Notes: generated by a model not told the origin, from the letters alone. DNA of 64,000 nt from Paenibacillus timonensis (GCF_009725205.1 NZ_WNZY01000010.1:1-64000), one strand, 5' to 3'. Shown: positions 1 to 8,712, counted from the first letter of the stretch. Made by a program: numbers and translations.

Positions 1-125
1 GCCCCCCTCAAGATGAGATTTCCCAATTAGTAAGACCCCTTGAAGACGACGAGGTTGATAGGCCTGAGGTGGAAGTGCAGCAATGTATGGAGCTGACAGG
101 TACTAATCGGTCGAGGGCTTATCCA
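1..125 (+). rRNA. rrl: 23S ribosomal RNA, 3' end (partial)
   Basis: The sequence matches the conserved 3' terminus of Bacillales 23S rRNA, including the GTACTAATCGGTCGAGG stretch just before the end. The 5' part lies outside the window and the exact 3' end is approximate. It is followed after about 65 nt by tRNA genes and not by a 5S rRNA gene, which is unusual for a Bacillus-type operon. Confidence 0.9.
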
Positions 126-190
126 AATATCTAACACGCAAAACCGTTTCGTATCCAGTTTTCAAGGATTAAACCTTGAATTTATGGCTT

Positions 191-282
191 GGAGAGATAC
201 CCAAGTGGCTATAAGGGGACCCTCTGCTAAGGGGTTAGACTGCGTAAGCGGTGCGAGGGTTCGAATCCCTCTCTCTCCGCCA
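191..282 (+). tRNA. tRNA-Ser(GCT)
   Basis: Class II tRNA with a long variable arm. The acceptor GGAGAGA pairs with TCTCTCC, the discriminator is G and CCA is encoded. Anticodon GCT is at 226-228 in a seven-base loop. First tRNA of the cluster behind the 23S gene. Confidence 0.95.
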
Positions 283-302
283 TTTGTACAAGCTTATATT
301 GT

Positions 303-379
303 GGCGGCGTAGCTCAGCTGGCTAGAGCGTACGGTTCATACCCGTGAGGTCGGGGGTTCGATCCCCTCCGCCGCTACCA
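303..379 (+). tRNA. tRNA-Met(CAT), elongator type
   Basis: The cloverleaf starts GGCGGCG and ends CGCCGCT-A-CCA, with a TTCATAC anticodon loop. The sequence is very close to the elongator tRNA-Met I know from Bacillus, and it lacks the three G-C pairs under the anticodon loop that mark initiator tRNA. A lysidine-modified tRNA-Ile2 also reads CAT in DNA but fits less well. Confidence 0.9.
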
Positions 380-388
380 TAACATCTC

Positions 389-464
389 GGAGGCTTAGCT
401 CAGCTGGGAGAGCATCTGCCTTACAAGCAGAGGGTCGGGGGTTCGATCCCCTCAGCCTCCACCA
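389..464 (+). tRNA. tRNA-Val(TAC)
   Basis: Acceptor GGAGGCT pairs with AGCCTCC, followed by A-CCA. Anticodon stem TCTGC/GCAGA closes a CTTACAA loop with anticodon TAC at 422-424. CCA is encoded. Confidence 0.95.
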
Positions 465-501
465 TCATCGACACCTTGCAAACAAATCATTTTTACACCG
501 T

Positions 502-577
<76 letters not shown>

Positions 578-589
578 TTTACTTCACGC

Positions 590-666
590 GGAGCCGTGGT
601 GTAGAGGCCTAACATGCCTGCCTGTCACGCAGGAGACCGCGGGTTCGAATCCCGTCGGCTCCGCCA
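590..666 (+). tRNA. tRNA-Asp(GTC)
   Basis: Acceptor GGAGCCG pairs with CGGCTCC, discriminator G, CCA encoded. Anticodon GTC at 624-626 in loop CTGTCAC closed by CCTGC/GCAGG. Confidence 0.95.
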
Positions 667-688
667 TTTATTTAAATATTTCCACCGT

Positions 689-727
689 AAAGTGGGAAAG
701 TGACCAACTTCACCGCTTTATTTTTTT
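689..727 (+). terminator. candidate hairpin plus T-run inside the tRNA cluster
   Basis: Between tRNA-Asp and tRNA-Phe, AAAGTGG can pair with CCGCTTT around a smaller AAAGT/AACTT helix, followed by a run of seven T. It looks like an intrinsic terminator or a processing element. Only 22 nt separate it from tRNA-Phe, leaving little room for a new promoter, so partial termination or read-through is more likely than a clean operon boundary. Confidence 0.4.
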
Positions 728-749
728 GGAAATTTTCTGTAAAACCTAT

Positions 750-822
<73 letters not shown>

Positions 823-873
823 CTTTTATGCTCCTACATTATTTTCGGGTAATTCGGGTAGCATAATTCATAT

Positions 874-959
874 GGAGGCTTAGCGAAGTGGCCAAACGCA
901 GCAGACTGTAAATCTGTTCTCTGACGAGTTCGGTGGTTCGAATCCATCAGCCTCCACCA
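874..959 (+). tRNA. tRNA-Tyr(GTA)
   Basis: Class II tRNA with a long variable arm. Acceptor GGAGGCT pairs with AGCCTCC, followed by A-CCA. Anticodon GTA lies in loop CTGTAAA. CCA is encoded. Confidence 0.94.
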
Positions 960-967
960 GTTTTTAT

Positions 968-1040
968 GAGCCATTAGCTCAGTTGGTAGAGCACCTGACT
1001 TTTAATCAGGGTGTCGAAGGTTCGAGTCCTTCATGGCTCA
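968..1040 (+). tRNA. tRNA-Lys(TTT), CCA not encoded
   Basis: Acceptor GAGCCAT pairs with ATGGCTC, discriminator A1040, followed by TAT rather than CCA. Anticodon TTT in loop CTTTTAA. Last gene of the cluster. Confidence 0.93.
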
Positions 1041-1047
1041 TATCCAA

Positions 1048-1078
1048 AGCCGTTGACCTTAGGGTTGACGGCTTTTTT
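1048..1078 (+). terminator. intrinsic terminator of the rRNA/tRNA cluster
   Basis: An 11-bp stem, AGCCGTTGACC with GGTTGACGGCT including two G-U pairs, has loop TTAG and is followed by six T. It sits 8 nt after tRNA-Lys. Confidence 0.85.
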
Positions 1079-1166
1079 GCGCTAAAGCGGGATTTACGTT
1101 TACACCAGCGGGTATGATAAAATGAATTTAATCAACACTAAAATGCATGGAGAGAAAGGCAACGCT

Positions 1167-2267
1167 ATGGAAATCAAATGGCTGATACAGCAAGTGGAGA
1201 GCGTTATCGGTACGTCATTATCGGAGAGCGTGTGGCAATTACAGGCCTGGAACGACGCCATTCCGAATTCAGATGGCCGGAGTTCCGGTCCTTTTCGTAT
1301 CGAGCATCGGTGGGTATGGCTCGTGGAACGCCAGCAAGGAAACGTTCGCGTGCTTGAGACGGAGCTTTCCCAGGTAACCGAGGCGGAGGCGCAACTCATT
1401 CAATTGCTTTTGTCCGCGGCTCGAGAATCGTCTCATATGATGCCAAGCCCGAAGCGAGACGATGAGACACGCAGCATCCAACTAGGGGAATGGTTGCAGG
1501 AGCGTATAGAGTTGGGAGAACTGAACCAGCCGCTTCCCGAGCATTATTCCATGAAGCCGAAGCTGAAGGGACGAATGCTGCCCTTTTTGCTGAATTGGGA
1601 GAGTTCGGGGCAAGGTCAGGCCCTTTCTTTTTCGAAACTGAACAAGCTCTTGAAGAGTTATTTCGGCGGTGAAGTGATCTTAATCCCGCTGAAAGAGGAT
1701 TGGCTGATCCTGCTGGCCGAAGAGCTGTTTATGAGCTTGCGGGAAGAGAGTGAAGAAGCGGCGGAGACAGAACGAGACCTGCTGGGCGCGCTTTGCCAAG
1801 GGCTATACGAGCTCGTAACCAACGAATGGGTCGGGGGATTTCATCTGACGGTAGGGGGCACATTAATCGGGGAGACAGAGTTGGCATCCGCCACGTTGTT
1901 CTTGCGTCAGACACTGGCCCTCGGTCGAGTGTTTAATATTACCGACCAAATCCACTTGCCTTGGGAGCTGAAGTTGGAGAGGCTCGTATACAGTATCCCG
2001 GAGGAGCAACGCCGTCAGTTCACCCTGGAGCTTGGGGACCGTGCCGGCCTGTTGCAAGACGAGGAGACGTTGACGACGCTGGAGACGTTTTTTGCGTTGG
2101 ACTGTAATGTTAGCGAAACCGCCAAACGGCTTTATATTCACCGGAATACCTTATTATATCGGATTGATAAATTCAAACAGGAGACCGGACTGGATGTGCG
2201 GACGTTTAACGACGCTGTTTTGGTCAAGCTGGAGCTCTTATTGTATAAAGTGACGAAAAGGCCATGA
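1167..2267 (+). CDS. PucR/CdaR-type transcriptional regulator (C-terminal helix-turn-helix)
   Basis: Cytoplasmic DNA-binding protein of 366 aa. The last 60 residues (SETAKRLYIHRNTLLYRIDK) are the typical PucR C-terminal helix-turn-helix, seen in CdaR- and PucR-like activators of sugar-acid, purine or amino-acid catabolism. The middle is acidic and resembles the GGDEF-like linker of such proteins, but I see no recognisable N-terminal sensor domain. The start at 1167 is chosen because GAGAGAAAGG precedes it; in-frame ATGs at 1122 and 1143 would add 7-15 residues. It lies alone between the tRNA cluster and msmX, so its target and ligand cannot be told from context. Confidence 0.8.
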   Translation: MEIKWLIQQVESVIGTSLSESVWQLQAWNDAIPNSDGRSSGPFRIEHRWVWLVERQQGNVRVLETELSQVTEAEAQLIQLLLSAARESSHMMPSPKRDDETRSIQLGEWLQERIELGELNQPLPEHYSMKPKLKGRMLPFLLNWESSGQGQALSFSKLNKLLKSYFGGEVILIPLKEDWLILLAEELFMSLREESEEAAETERDLLGALCQGLYELVTNEWVGGFHLTVGGTLIGETELASATLFLRQTLALGRVFNITDQIHLPWELKLERLVYSIPEEQRRQFTLELGDRAGLLQDEETLTTLETFFALDCNVSETAKRLYIHRNTLLYRIDKFKQETGLDVRTFNDAVLVKLELLLYKVTKRP

Positions 2268-2394
2268 GTTTTTTGTGCAGTTTGTGGATGGATGGGTGAA
2301 CTCCTATCGACTAATATATAAATATAAAATGTATCCGATTTCATAAAGGTCATAGAACCCTTACCAACAAATTTACTTATGGGAGGCCAAACAC

Positions 2395-3516
2395 ATGGCA
2401 GGCGTACGCTTAGAACACATTTTCAAAAAATACCCGGGTGCTGCAAAAGCAACCGTAGAAGACATCAACCTTGATATTGCGGATAAAGAATTCCTCGTAC
2501 TGGTAGGTCCATCTGGTTGCGGTAAATCCACAACTCTTCGGATGATCGCTGGTTTGGAAGAAATTACTGAAGGTAAATTGTACATCGGCGACCGCGTCGT
2601 GAACGACGTTGCTCCGAAAGACCGCGACATCGCGATGGTATTCCAATCCTACGCGTTGTATCCGCACATGAACGTTTATCAAAACATGGCGTTTGGTTTG
2701 AAATTGCGTAAAGTGAAGAAAGACGAAATCGACCAACGCGTTCGCGAAGCTGCAAAGATCCTCGACATCGAGCATTTGCTGGATCGCAAACCTAAAGCTC
2801 TTTCCGGTGGTCAACGTCAACGGGTTGCCTTGGGCCGCGCAATTGTCCGCGATCCTCAAGTGTTCCTGATGGACGAACCGCTTTCCAACTTGGATGCTAA
2901 ACTGCGCGGTCAAATGCGCGCGGAAATCACGAAACTGGTTAAACGTTTGGAAACCACTTGCATCTACGTAACCCATGACCAAATCGAAGCTATGACGATG
3001 GGTGACCGCATCGTGGTTATGCATGACGGTATCATCCAACAAGCTGCTTCTCCAGAAGAGCTGTACAACCAACCGGGCAACATCTTCGTTGCTGGCTTTA
3101 TCGGTTCCCCTACGATGAACTTCGTAAACGGTACTCTGGCAGAAGAAGCCGGTACAGTTCGTTTCAAAGCGAACAACATGGACGTTGTTGTGCCTCAAGG
3201 TAAAGCAACCGTTCTGAAAGAAAAAGGCTACATCGGCAAAGAAGTCATCATGGGTATTCGTCCTGAGGACATCCATGAAGAGCCAGTATTCCTGGAAGCT
3301 TCGCCGCAAACTGCATTCACCGCTAACGTGTACCTGACGGAAAACCTGGGTCACGAAATGCAATTGTACCTGAACGGTGCTGGCGGCGACGGCCTGATCG
3401 CTCGCGTAGACGGCCGCTCCAACACGCGTGAAGGTGACAATGTTAAACTGGCGATCGATATGAACAAAATTCATATCTTCGACAAAGAAACAGAACGCAA
3501 CGTATTCTTCGGCTAA
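2395..3516 (+). CDS. msmX: multi-sugar ABC importer ATPase, MsmX/UgpC family
   Basis: ATP-hydrolysing subunit of carbohydrate CUT1 ABC importers, acting on the inner face of the membrane. Of its 373 aa, Walker A GPSGCGKST is at about 38-46, the signature LSGGQRQR at 137-144 and Walker B VFLMDE at 157-162; the C-terminal third is the regulatory OB-fold (MalK-like) domain. No permease or binding-protein gene adjoins it, as for B. subtilis MsmX, which energises several importers. Two importers in this window (27.4-30.7 kb and 57.4-61.0 kb) lack an ATPase and are natural clients. Codon choice (GGT, GCT, CGT, AAC) differs from the GC-rich neighbours and suggests high expression. Ribosome-binding site GGGAGG at about 2380. 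Confidence 0.93.
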   Translation: MAGVRLEHIFKKYPGAAKATVEDINLDIADKEFLVLVGPSGCGKSTTLRMIAGLEEITEGKLYIGDRVVNDVAPKDRDIAMVFQSYALYPHMNVYQNMAFGLKLRKVKKDEIDQRVREAAKILDIEHLLDRKPKALSGGQRQRVALGRAIVRDPQVFLMDEPLSNLDAKLRGQMRAEITKLVKRLETTCIYVTHDQIEAMTMGDRIVVMHDGIIQQAASPEELYNQPGNIFVAGFIGSPTMNFVNGTLAEEAGTVRFKANNMDVVVPQGKATVLKEKGYIGKEVIMGIRPEDIHEEPVFLEASPQTAFTANVYLTENLGHEMQLYLNGAGGDGLIARVDGRSNTREGDNVKLAIDMNKIHIFDKETERNVFFG

Positions 3517-3533
3517 ACCGTTAAGCGTTGAAG

Positions 3534-3560
3534 AAACCGCCCTTCGGGGCGGTTTTTTTG
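3534..3560 (+). terminator. msmX terminator
   Basis: Perfect 7-bp stem ACCGCCC/GGGCGGT with a TTCG tetraloop, followed by seven T. Confidence 0.93.
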
Positions 3561-3771
3561 TTAAGCGGGAGGATTGACAGCTCCGAAACATGGAACCCGG
3601 GGCTGCTCCCGGGGCAATGATTGATTTACGTGACAATTTCCTTTACGATGAATACATTGAGTGATCCTGTAACAAGATGAATGAATGCCGTAATGGCAGC
3701 TTATATTGGAGCCGGAGCTTGTTGAGACGAGGAACCCGTTGGGGATGCCGGCAGGGGAAAGGAAGAGCACC

Positions 3772-4713
3772 ATGGCTAAAAAAGTGAAAGTATCCGAATT
3801 GGTTAACCAATTCGGGCTCGAGGTGGTTTCCGGAGAGCAGGGCTTAAAGCGTGCGATCACGGTGGATGATCTGTATCGTCCGGGTCTGGAAATGGCCGGC
3901 TATTTTGAATACCATCCGCCGGAGCGCGTTCAGATCTTGGGGAAAACGGAGTTGGCTTTCTTTGAGATGCTTCCGGAGAAAGAGCGCAGAGATCGTATGG
4001 AGCGTTTATGCAGCAGTGAGGAAACTCCCTGCATTATCGTCACTCGGTCTTGGAATGTGCCGGAAGAATTAATTGAAATCAGTTCGGAGAAGCAAATCCC
4101 GGTTCTTCGCAGCAGCATGGCCACAACCATACTCTCGAGCCGGATCACGAGTTTTCTAGAACGGAAGCTGGCGCCAACGGCGACCATTCACGGGGTTCTC
4201 GTCGATGTTTATGGCGTAGGGATGCTGATTACGGGCAGCAGCGGTATCGGGAAGAGCGAAACCGCACTTGAGCTGGTGAAGCGCGGTCACCGTCTGATTG
4301 CGGACGATGCCGTAGAAATCCGGCAAACCTCGGACAATCAGTTGCATGGTTCGGCACCCGAACTGATCCGTCACCTGTTGGAAATCCGCGGTGTCGGGAT
4401 TATCAATGTCATGACGTTGTTTGGCGCCGGGGCGATCCGTAACAATAAGCGGATTACGCTGGTGGTCAGATTGGAAGCTTGGCAGCAGGAGAAGCAATAT
4501 GATCGGTTGGGGCTGGATGAGGAGACGACGCGAATCATCGATACCGATGTACCGCTGGCCACGATTCCCGTACGCCCGGGGCGGAACTTGGCTGTTATCA
4601 TCGAGGTGGCTGCGATGAACTTCCGTTTGAAGCGGATGGGGTATAACGCCGCGCTGCAGTTTACGACAAAACTGACCGAAACGATTGCGGAAGATATCGA
4701 CGATTTGGATTAG
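3772..4713 (+). CDS. hprK: HPr kinase/phosphorylase
   Basis: Bifunctional enzyme that phosphorylates and dephosphorylates Ser46 of HPr and Crh, setting CcpA-dependent carbon catabolite repression. From ATG 3772 it has 313 aa, the usual family length. The N-terminal domain (about 1-130) is followed by a P-loop GSSGIGKS at 155-162 and the HprK signature around [10 protein letters not shown] near residue 207. GGAAAGGAAG precedes the start; an upstream in-frame ATG at 3706 would add 22 residues atypical of the family. It is first in a tight hprK-lgt-ppaX-yvoF cluster, the order known from B. subtilis. Its likely substrate here is the HPr-like protein at 41495. Confidence 0.96.
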   Translation: MAKKVKVSELVNQFGLEVVSGEQGLKRAITVDDLYRPGLEMAGYFEYHPPERVQILGKTELAFFEMLPEKERRDRMERLCSSEETPCIIVTRSWNVPEELIEISSEKQIPVLRSSMATTILSSRITSFLERKLAPTATIHGVLVDVYGVGMLITGSSGIGKSETALELVKRGHRLIADDAVEIRQTSDNQLHGSAPELIRHLLEIRGVGIINVMTLFGAGAIRNNKRITLVVRLEAWQQEKQYDRLGLDEETTRIIDTDVPLATIPVRPGRNLAVIIEVAAMNFRLKRMGYNAALQFTTKLTETIAEDIDDLD

Positions 4714-4724
4714 GAGCGTGAACG

Positions 4725-5762
4725 ATGGGCACTTTGTTATTGGACCCGATCGCATTTTCCATCGGGGGCTTGAAAGTACACTGGTATGGGCTGATTTTAG
4801 GAAGCGCTGCATTGGTTGGCCTTCTGTTAGCGGTATGGGAAGGGAAGCGATTCCGCATTCCCCAGGAATTCTTTATGGACTTGCTGTTGCTGGGGGTGCC
4901 ATCGGCAATTATTGCCGCGCGGATTTATTACGTCGCATTTATGTGGGACGATTACAAAAATAACTTCTGGGATGTCTTTAAGATCTGGAACGGCGGTATC
5001 GCGATTTACGGAGCGCTCATCGGTGCAATTATTTGCGCGGTGATCTTTGTTCGGCGCCGTGGATATAATTTCTGGCGAATTGCTGATATTTGCGCCCCGG
5101 GGCTCATTATCGGGCAAATGATCGGGCGTTGGGGGAACTTCGTCAATCAGGAAGCTTATGGCGGTCCGACGACCGAAGAATTTTTGCGAAATAGCCTGCA
5201 CCTGCCGTCGTTTATCGTGAATCAAATGAATGTACAGGGGACGTTCCATCACCCAACATTTTTGTATGAATCGCTATGGAACCTGGTGGGCTTGGTCCTG
5301 CTTTTCGTCTTGCGCAGACAGAAATTTCTGCGGTCTGGAGAATTGTTCGCGTCGTATTTCATCTGGTATTCGATCGGACGGTTCTTCATTGAAGCGCTGC
5401 GGACCGACAGCCTGGCTTTCCAAGGGGCTGCTTGGCTCGCTTCGTTCGTGAACGGGCTGTGGTCGCCGATGACCTGGTTCGGCTTTGAGTTGGGCTATCT
5501 GGCCCCGTCTTACGGTAACGTCCGTATTTCGCAACTGCTCGCCATTGGGATTGTGATTGCCGCTGTTATTTTCATTATTGTGCGACGCCGTACGGTAAGT
5601 GATTTGCCGTACTACAGCGATCCGATTATTTCCACGAAGGTAGCCGCTGTGGAGGTGCCAGGAGCAGTTGGAAATGCTGAACCGGTGAAGGTGGAGCCGG
5701 CCAAGACGACGGAGACGACAACGGAGGAACAACCGGAAGTTCCGGAAGAGAAGAAGGAGTAG
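4725..5762 (+). CDS. lgt: prolipoprotein diacylglyceryl transferase
   Basis: Integral membrane enzyme that moves diacylglycerol from phosphatidylglycerol to the lipobox cysteine of prolipoproteins. Several transmembrane helices and the family signature GRWGNFVNQEAYG are clear. The segment matching the HGGLIG motif of E. coli Lgt reads IYGALIG, so a tyrosine sits where E. coli has His103; I believe this occurs in other Firmicutes but cannot check. The last roughly 45 residues form a Pro/Glu/Thr/Val-rich cytoplasmic tail beyond the conserved core. Starts 11 nt after hprK. Lipoproteins in this window that would be its substrates start at 27412, 45880 and 59391. Confidence 0.95.
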   Translation: MGTLLLDPIAFSIGGLKVHWYGLILGSAALVGLLLAVWEGKRFRIPQEFFMDLLLLGVPSAIIAARIYYVAFMWDDYKNNFWDVFKIWNGGIAIYGALIGAIICAVIFVRRRGYNFWRIADICAPGLIIGQMIGRWGNFVNQEAYGGPTTEEFLRNSLHLPSFIVNQMNVQGTFHHPTFLYESLWNLVGLVLLFVLRRQKFLRSGELFASYFIWYSIGRFFIEALRTDSLAFQGAAWLASFVNGLWSPMTWFGFELGYLAPSYGNVRISQLLAIGIVIAAVIFIIVRRRTVSDLPYYSDPIISTKVAAVEVPGAVGNAEPVKVEPAKTTETTTEEQPEVPEEKKE

Positions 5763-5769
5763 CGACTGC

Positions 5770-6423
5770 ATGATAGACACCGTGTTATTTGATTTAGACG
5801 GAACGATCATTAATACCAACGAACTGATTATTACGACATTTGAGCATGTCATTGAGAAGAACGGCTTGAAGCCGCATACCCGGGAAGAAATGATCCCACA
5901 TATGGGGATGACGCTGGAGCATCAACTGCAGATTTTCTCGGGTAGGCAGGACGTCGCCGATCTGGTGGCGGATTACCGGAAATACAATCGGGAACGTCAT
6001 GATGAACTGATCCGTGACTTTCCGCATGTGAAGGAAGTGATCTCAAGGCTGCACGAACGGGGGATCACGATGGGCATCGTCACGACAAAGATCAAGGAAA
6101 CGACGCTGCTCGCCTTGAACATGTTCGGGTTCAAACCGTATATGAAGGCAATCGTAACGGTGGAGGACGTGAAGCATCCCAAGCCGCATCCCGAACCGAT
6201 TCTGGCGGCGCTGCGCGAGTTGAACGCCGATCCAGCGCGAACGGTGATGGTCGGTGACAGTGCGGCAGATCTGCAATGTGCGAAGGCGGCCGGCGTGCAG
6301 GCTGCCGGTGTGGCTTGGTCTTTGAAAGGCGAAGCGGTGCTGCGTAAGTATGATCCTGACTACATCCTCCAGGATATGACCGATCTTTACGGTATCTTAG
6401 GTTGGGAGCCGGTGAAGTCGTGA
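5770..6423 (+). CDS. ppaX: pyrophosphatase PpaX (HAD family)
   Basis: HAD-superfamily hydrolase that clears the pyrophosphate released when HprK/P dephosphorylates P-Ser-HPr. Of its 217 aa, motif I DLDGTI is at 8-13, the motif II threonine lies in GIVTTK and motif IV is MVGDSAAD. Length and position directly after lgt in the hprK cluster match B. subtilis PpaX. A phosphoglycolate phosphatase (Gph) is the main alternative on sequence alone; gene order favours PpaX. Its TGA overlaps the proposed GTG start of the next gene. Confidence 0.9.
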   Translation: MIDTVLFDLDGTIINTNELIITTFEHVIEKNGLKPHTREEMIPHMGMTLEHQLQIFSGRQDVADLVADYRKYNRERHDELIRDFPHVKEVISRLHERGITMGIVTTKIKETTLLALNMFGFKPYMKAIVTVEDVKHPKPHPEPILAALRELNADPARTVMVGDSAADLQCAKAAGVQAAGVAWSLKGEAVLRKYDPDYILQDMTDLYGILGWEPVKS

Positions 6424-6911
6424 GACAAGTCAAACGGTATCCGGTCGAAGGGCCTAACGCGCTTTGGCAGCTATACCGAACGGTAAGCCCGTGGAAGGGC
6501 GTCCGCAATTTTATTTTTATCCAAATTGCCCGGTACTGCCCGATTCTTTCCGTTAAGAATGCGATTTATCGACGGGTTTTGGGTATGAAGGTCGGCGAGC
6601 ATACGGCGTTTGGGCTGATGGTGATGGTTGACGTATTTTTTCCGGAGCTGATAACCGTCGGGCGTAACTCGGTGATCGGTTACAACACAACGATCCTGGC
6701 CCATGAGTACCTGATCAAGGAGTACCGGCTGGGTGAGGTACGGATTGGCGATGAGGTGATGATTGGGGCGAACAGCACCATTCTCCCTGGCGTCACGATC
6801 GGGGACGGCGCAGTTGTCGCGGCCGGATCAGTGGTACATAAAGACGTGGCTCCGGGCACCTTTGTCGGCGGTAATCCGCTGCGGGTGCTGGAGCGGAAGA
6901 GCCCTAGTTAA
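6420..6911 (+). CDS. yvoF: hexapeptide-repeat acyltransferase, YvoF-like
   Basis: Left-handed beta-helix O-acetyltransferase of 163 aa, with hexapeptide repeats through the C-terminal half (VRIGDEVMIGANSTILPGVT) and an end resembling serine/maltose acetyltransferases. The substrate is unknown. I choose GTG 6420, which overlaps the ppaX stop and gives the N-terminus expected for YvoF; ATG 6402 in the same frame would add six residues. Last gene of the hprK cluster. No clear terminator follows; a 400-bp repeat-bearing gap does. Confidence 0.82.
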   Translation: MRQVKRYPVEGPNALWQLYRTVSPWKGVRNFIFIQIARYCPILSVKNAIYRRVLGMKVGEHTAFGLMVMVDVFFPELITVGRNSVIGYNTTILAHEYLIKEYRLGEVRIGDEVMIGANSTILPGVTIGDGAVVAAGSVVHKDVAPGTFVGGNPLRVLERKSPS

Positions 6912-7023
6912 TGCACGCATGACCTAGGGAGCTCGAAGTGGCAGTAAGACTCGGCTAGTCAGGTTGCATGGAGGAGTAACTCGATCTCGATGTATCTTAA
7001 CGAGCGAGACACATATGCCTGGT

Positions 7024-7250
7024 GCGCTAACGCTGATCAGGAACGCTATTTTGGTAAATGCGCTAACGCTGATCAGGAACGCTATTGTGACCAATTCGGC
7101 GCTGTTGAGATTCTAACGACGCTGAGCCACGCTATTTCGAGGAAAACACCTGATTACGGCAGAAAATAGAGACAATAAGCATTGTGGTCAGCGTTAGAAT
7201 TGCAAAACGGTGATTTTGGCGGATATAAGCATTGTGGCAAGCGTTAGAAG
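7024..7250. repeat. interspersed multi-box intergenic element, five boxes (family 1)
   Basis: Boxes of about 26 bp lie at 7024-7050, 7060-7086 and 7111-7136 in one orientation (CTAACGCT ... CGCTATT) and at 7174-7199 and 7225-7249 inverted (ATAAGC ... AGCGTTAGAA). The last two forward boxes are 51 bp apart and the two inverted ones 50 bp. The first two boxes are identical over 27 bp, suggesting a recent box duplication with a shorter spacer. The element fills the gap between convergent yvoF and the anti-sigma gene. See the copies at 38.2, 42.8 and 54.6-55.1 kb. Confidence 0.8.
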
Positions 7251-7263
7251 TTAAGCTGAATTA

Positions 7264-7309
7264 AAAAAGCGGCCTCGAACCGGCGACTTGCCGATCGGGA
7301 CCGCTTTTT
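7264..7309. terminator. terminator of the sigma/anti-sigma operon, probably bidirectional
   Basis: AAAGCGG pairs with CCGCTTT around an inner CCGGC/GCCG helix. A-tract and T-tract flanks on both sides make it usable from either strand. It lies just downstream of the anti-sigma stop codon. Confidence 0.75.
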
Positions 7310-7314
7310 GCGTA

Positions 7315-8712
7315 TTATTTGAGTGGGATCTTGAATTGTTGGGGTTTGTAGTCCAAGGTTTCCGTTAGCGTGAAGTTCAGCGGTTGGGAATATTGACGCG
7401 ACTCCAGTTTGAAACTGATCGTCTCCACGTCGTCATCAAGACGATACGAGGGGAAGTCATTTTCGCTCAGAATTCGATAGGTGTTCCCTTTATCGTCCGT
7501 AAAATGATCCTCAACGCGGTATGGCATCGCTATCTTGGATTCAGCACTTTGATGCATATACAAGCGTACCTCGATCGATTGTTTACCGGGAACGACTTCA
7601 ATCATCTCTACGGCCGGGTTTGGAGCAATGAGTTGGTTCTTGTCTGTATCAACCGCGAGATTCAGTGTCCTTGAAACTGGGGTTCCAAAACCGTCGATTT
7701 GGAGCGTGACTTCGTTCCAATCCGTGTAATAAAGGCTTTCAAAATCAATCCCAGAGAGATAAGGCGTCGAGGTCTTCCCGTTCCCGTAATCGTAAATGAT
7801 GCCTCTAGATTTCGTGTATCGCCAAAATTGATCCTCCCCGTGCTCGCCCAGATACAGCTTGGCCTCAAGGTAATCCGTCATGGGTTTATCCACGATTTTC
7901 TGCGGCTTGAACAGGAGCGTCGTGCTCAGCGGCCGCAGGACGATTTGGTCCACTGTCAATGGCTTGCCGTAGAGGATTGCGGTTTGATTCACGGAAAGGG
8001 TCTTCTTCAGATTGGCATAAGGACGACTGTTCCATCCGAAGCGGATTTTGGCAAGAGCATCCCCATTGATGGCTTTGGAATCTAAAGCAAAGCCAGCTTG
8101 AGTCGGCGCATCTTGATCAAAGGTGATCTTAAAGTAGCTATGTTTAACATCCTTAGAATCAACAAATGATGTACCGCTTTGTCTAGGGAGGTTGATAAAT
8201 ATATCCCCATCATTACCGATCAGATAGCCATAAAGGTTATCAACGGCTTTCGCATCCTCAGAATTGACCATCGAATAAAATACCACCACCGTCCGCCCAT
8301 CGGCCAGTACGCCGTCGACGGTGACCTTTGTTCCAGCCACCTCTGTCGACTTGTTGATTGGCTGGTATAAGCCGTGTTCGGCGGCTCGCTCCATCTCAGA
8401 GGTCATCAAGGATGAGACATAGCTTGGAATGACTTTATTCGGACTGGCTGTTGTGGAAAATAAGAATGAGCCAACAAACGGGCTCCCACTTGGCCAAACG
8501 AACAGCAACAACAGGCACACGGCCAGCGTCCCTGCTGCTCCGGCTGTCCAGGCCAGACCCCGGCGTAGCTGCCATTTGCCGCGTAGGCTTCTTCCCTGTT
8601 CCAAGCCGCGCCGGATCGCCGCGTCCAGTTGCTCGTTTCCGATCTGCTTCTCGGCCAACCGAACCCCGTCAAAATAACGAGCCAATCGCTGATCTTCCTC
8701 CCGATCAACCAT
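7315..8712 (-). CDS. anti-sigma factor, DUF4179 membrane protein
   Basis: Likely membrane-bound inhibitor of the ECF sigma factor encoded just upstream. Of its 465 aa, residues 1-50 are cytoplasmic, one transmembrane helix spans about 53-73 (LAWTAGAAGTLAVCLLLLFV), and the large outside part carries a DUF4179 domain followed by Ig/beta-rich regions. ATG 8712 is preferred because GGGAGGTG precedes it and it overlaps the sigma stop by 8 nt, implying translational coupling; an upstream in-frame ATG at 8733 is less likely. The family is usually paired with ECF sigma factors responding to envelope stress, but the signal here is unknown. Confidence 0.85.
   Translation of the reverse strand: MVDREEDQRLARYFDGVRLAEKQIGNEQLDAAIRRGLEQGRSLRGKWQLRRGLAWTAGAAGTLAVCLLLLFVWPSGSPFVGSFLFSTTASPNKVIPSYVSSLMTSEMERAAEHGLYQPINKSTEVAGTKVTVDGVLADGRTVVVFYSMVNSEDAKAVDNLYGYLIGNDGDIFINLPRQSGTSFVDSKDVKHSYFKITFDQDAPTQAGFALDSKAINGDALAKIRFGWNSRPYANLKKTLSVNQTAILYGKPLTVDQIVLRPLSTTLLFKPQKIVDKPMTDYLEAKLYLGEHGEDQFWRYTKSRGIIYDYGNGKTSTPYLSGIDFESLYYTDWNEVTLQIDGFGTPVSRTLNLAVDTDKNQLIAPNPAVEMIEVVPGKQSIEVRLYMHQSAESKIAMPYRVEDHFTDDKGNTYRILSENDFPSYRLDDDVETISFKLESRQYSQPLNFTLTETLDYKPQQFKIPLK

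Noticed and set aside
2410..3636. Long open frame on the minus strand opposite msmX
   Set aside because: It mirrors msmX codons, has no ribosome-binding site or family features, and msmX itself is unambiguous.
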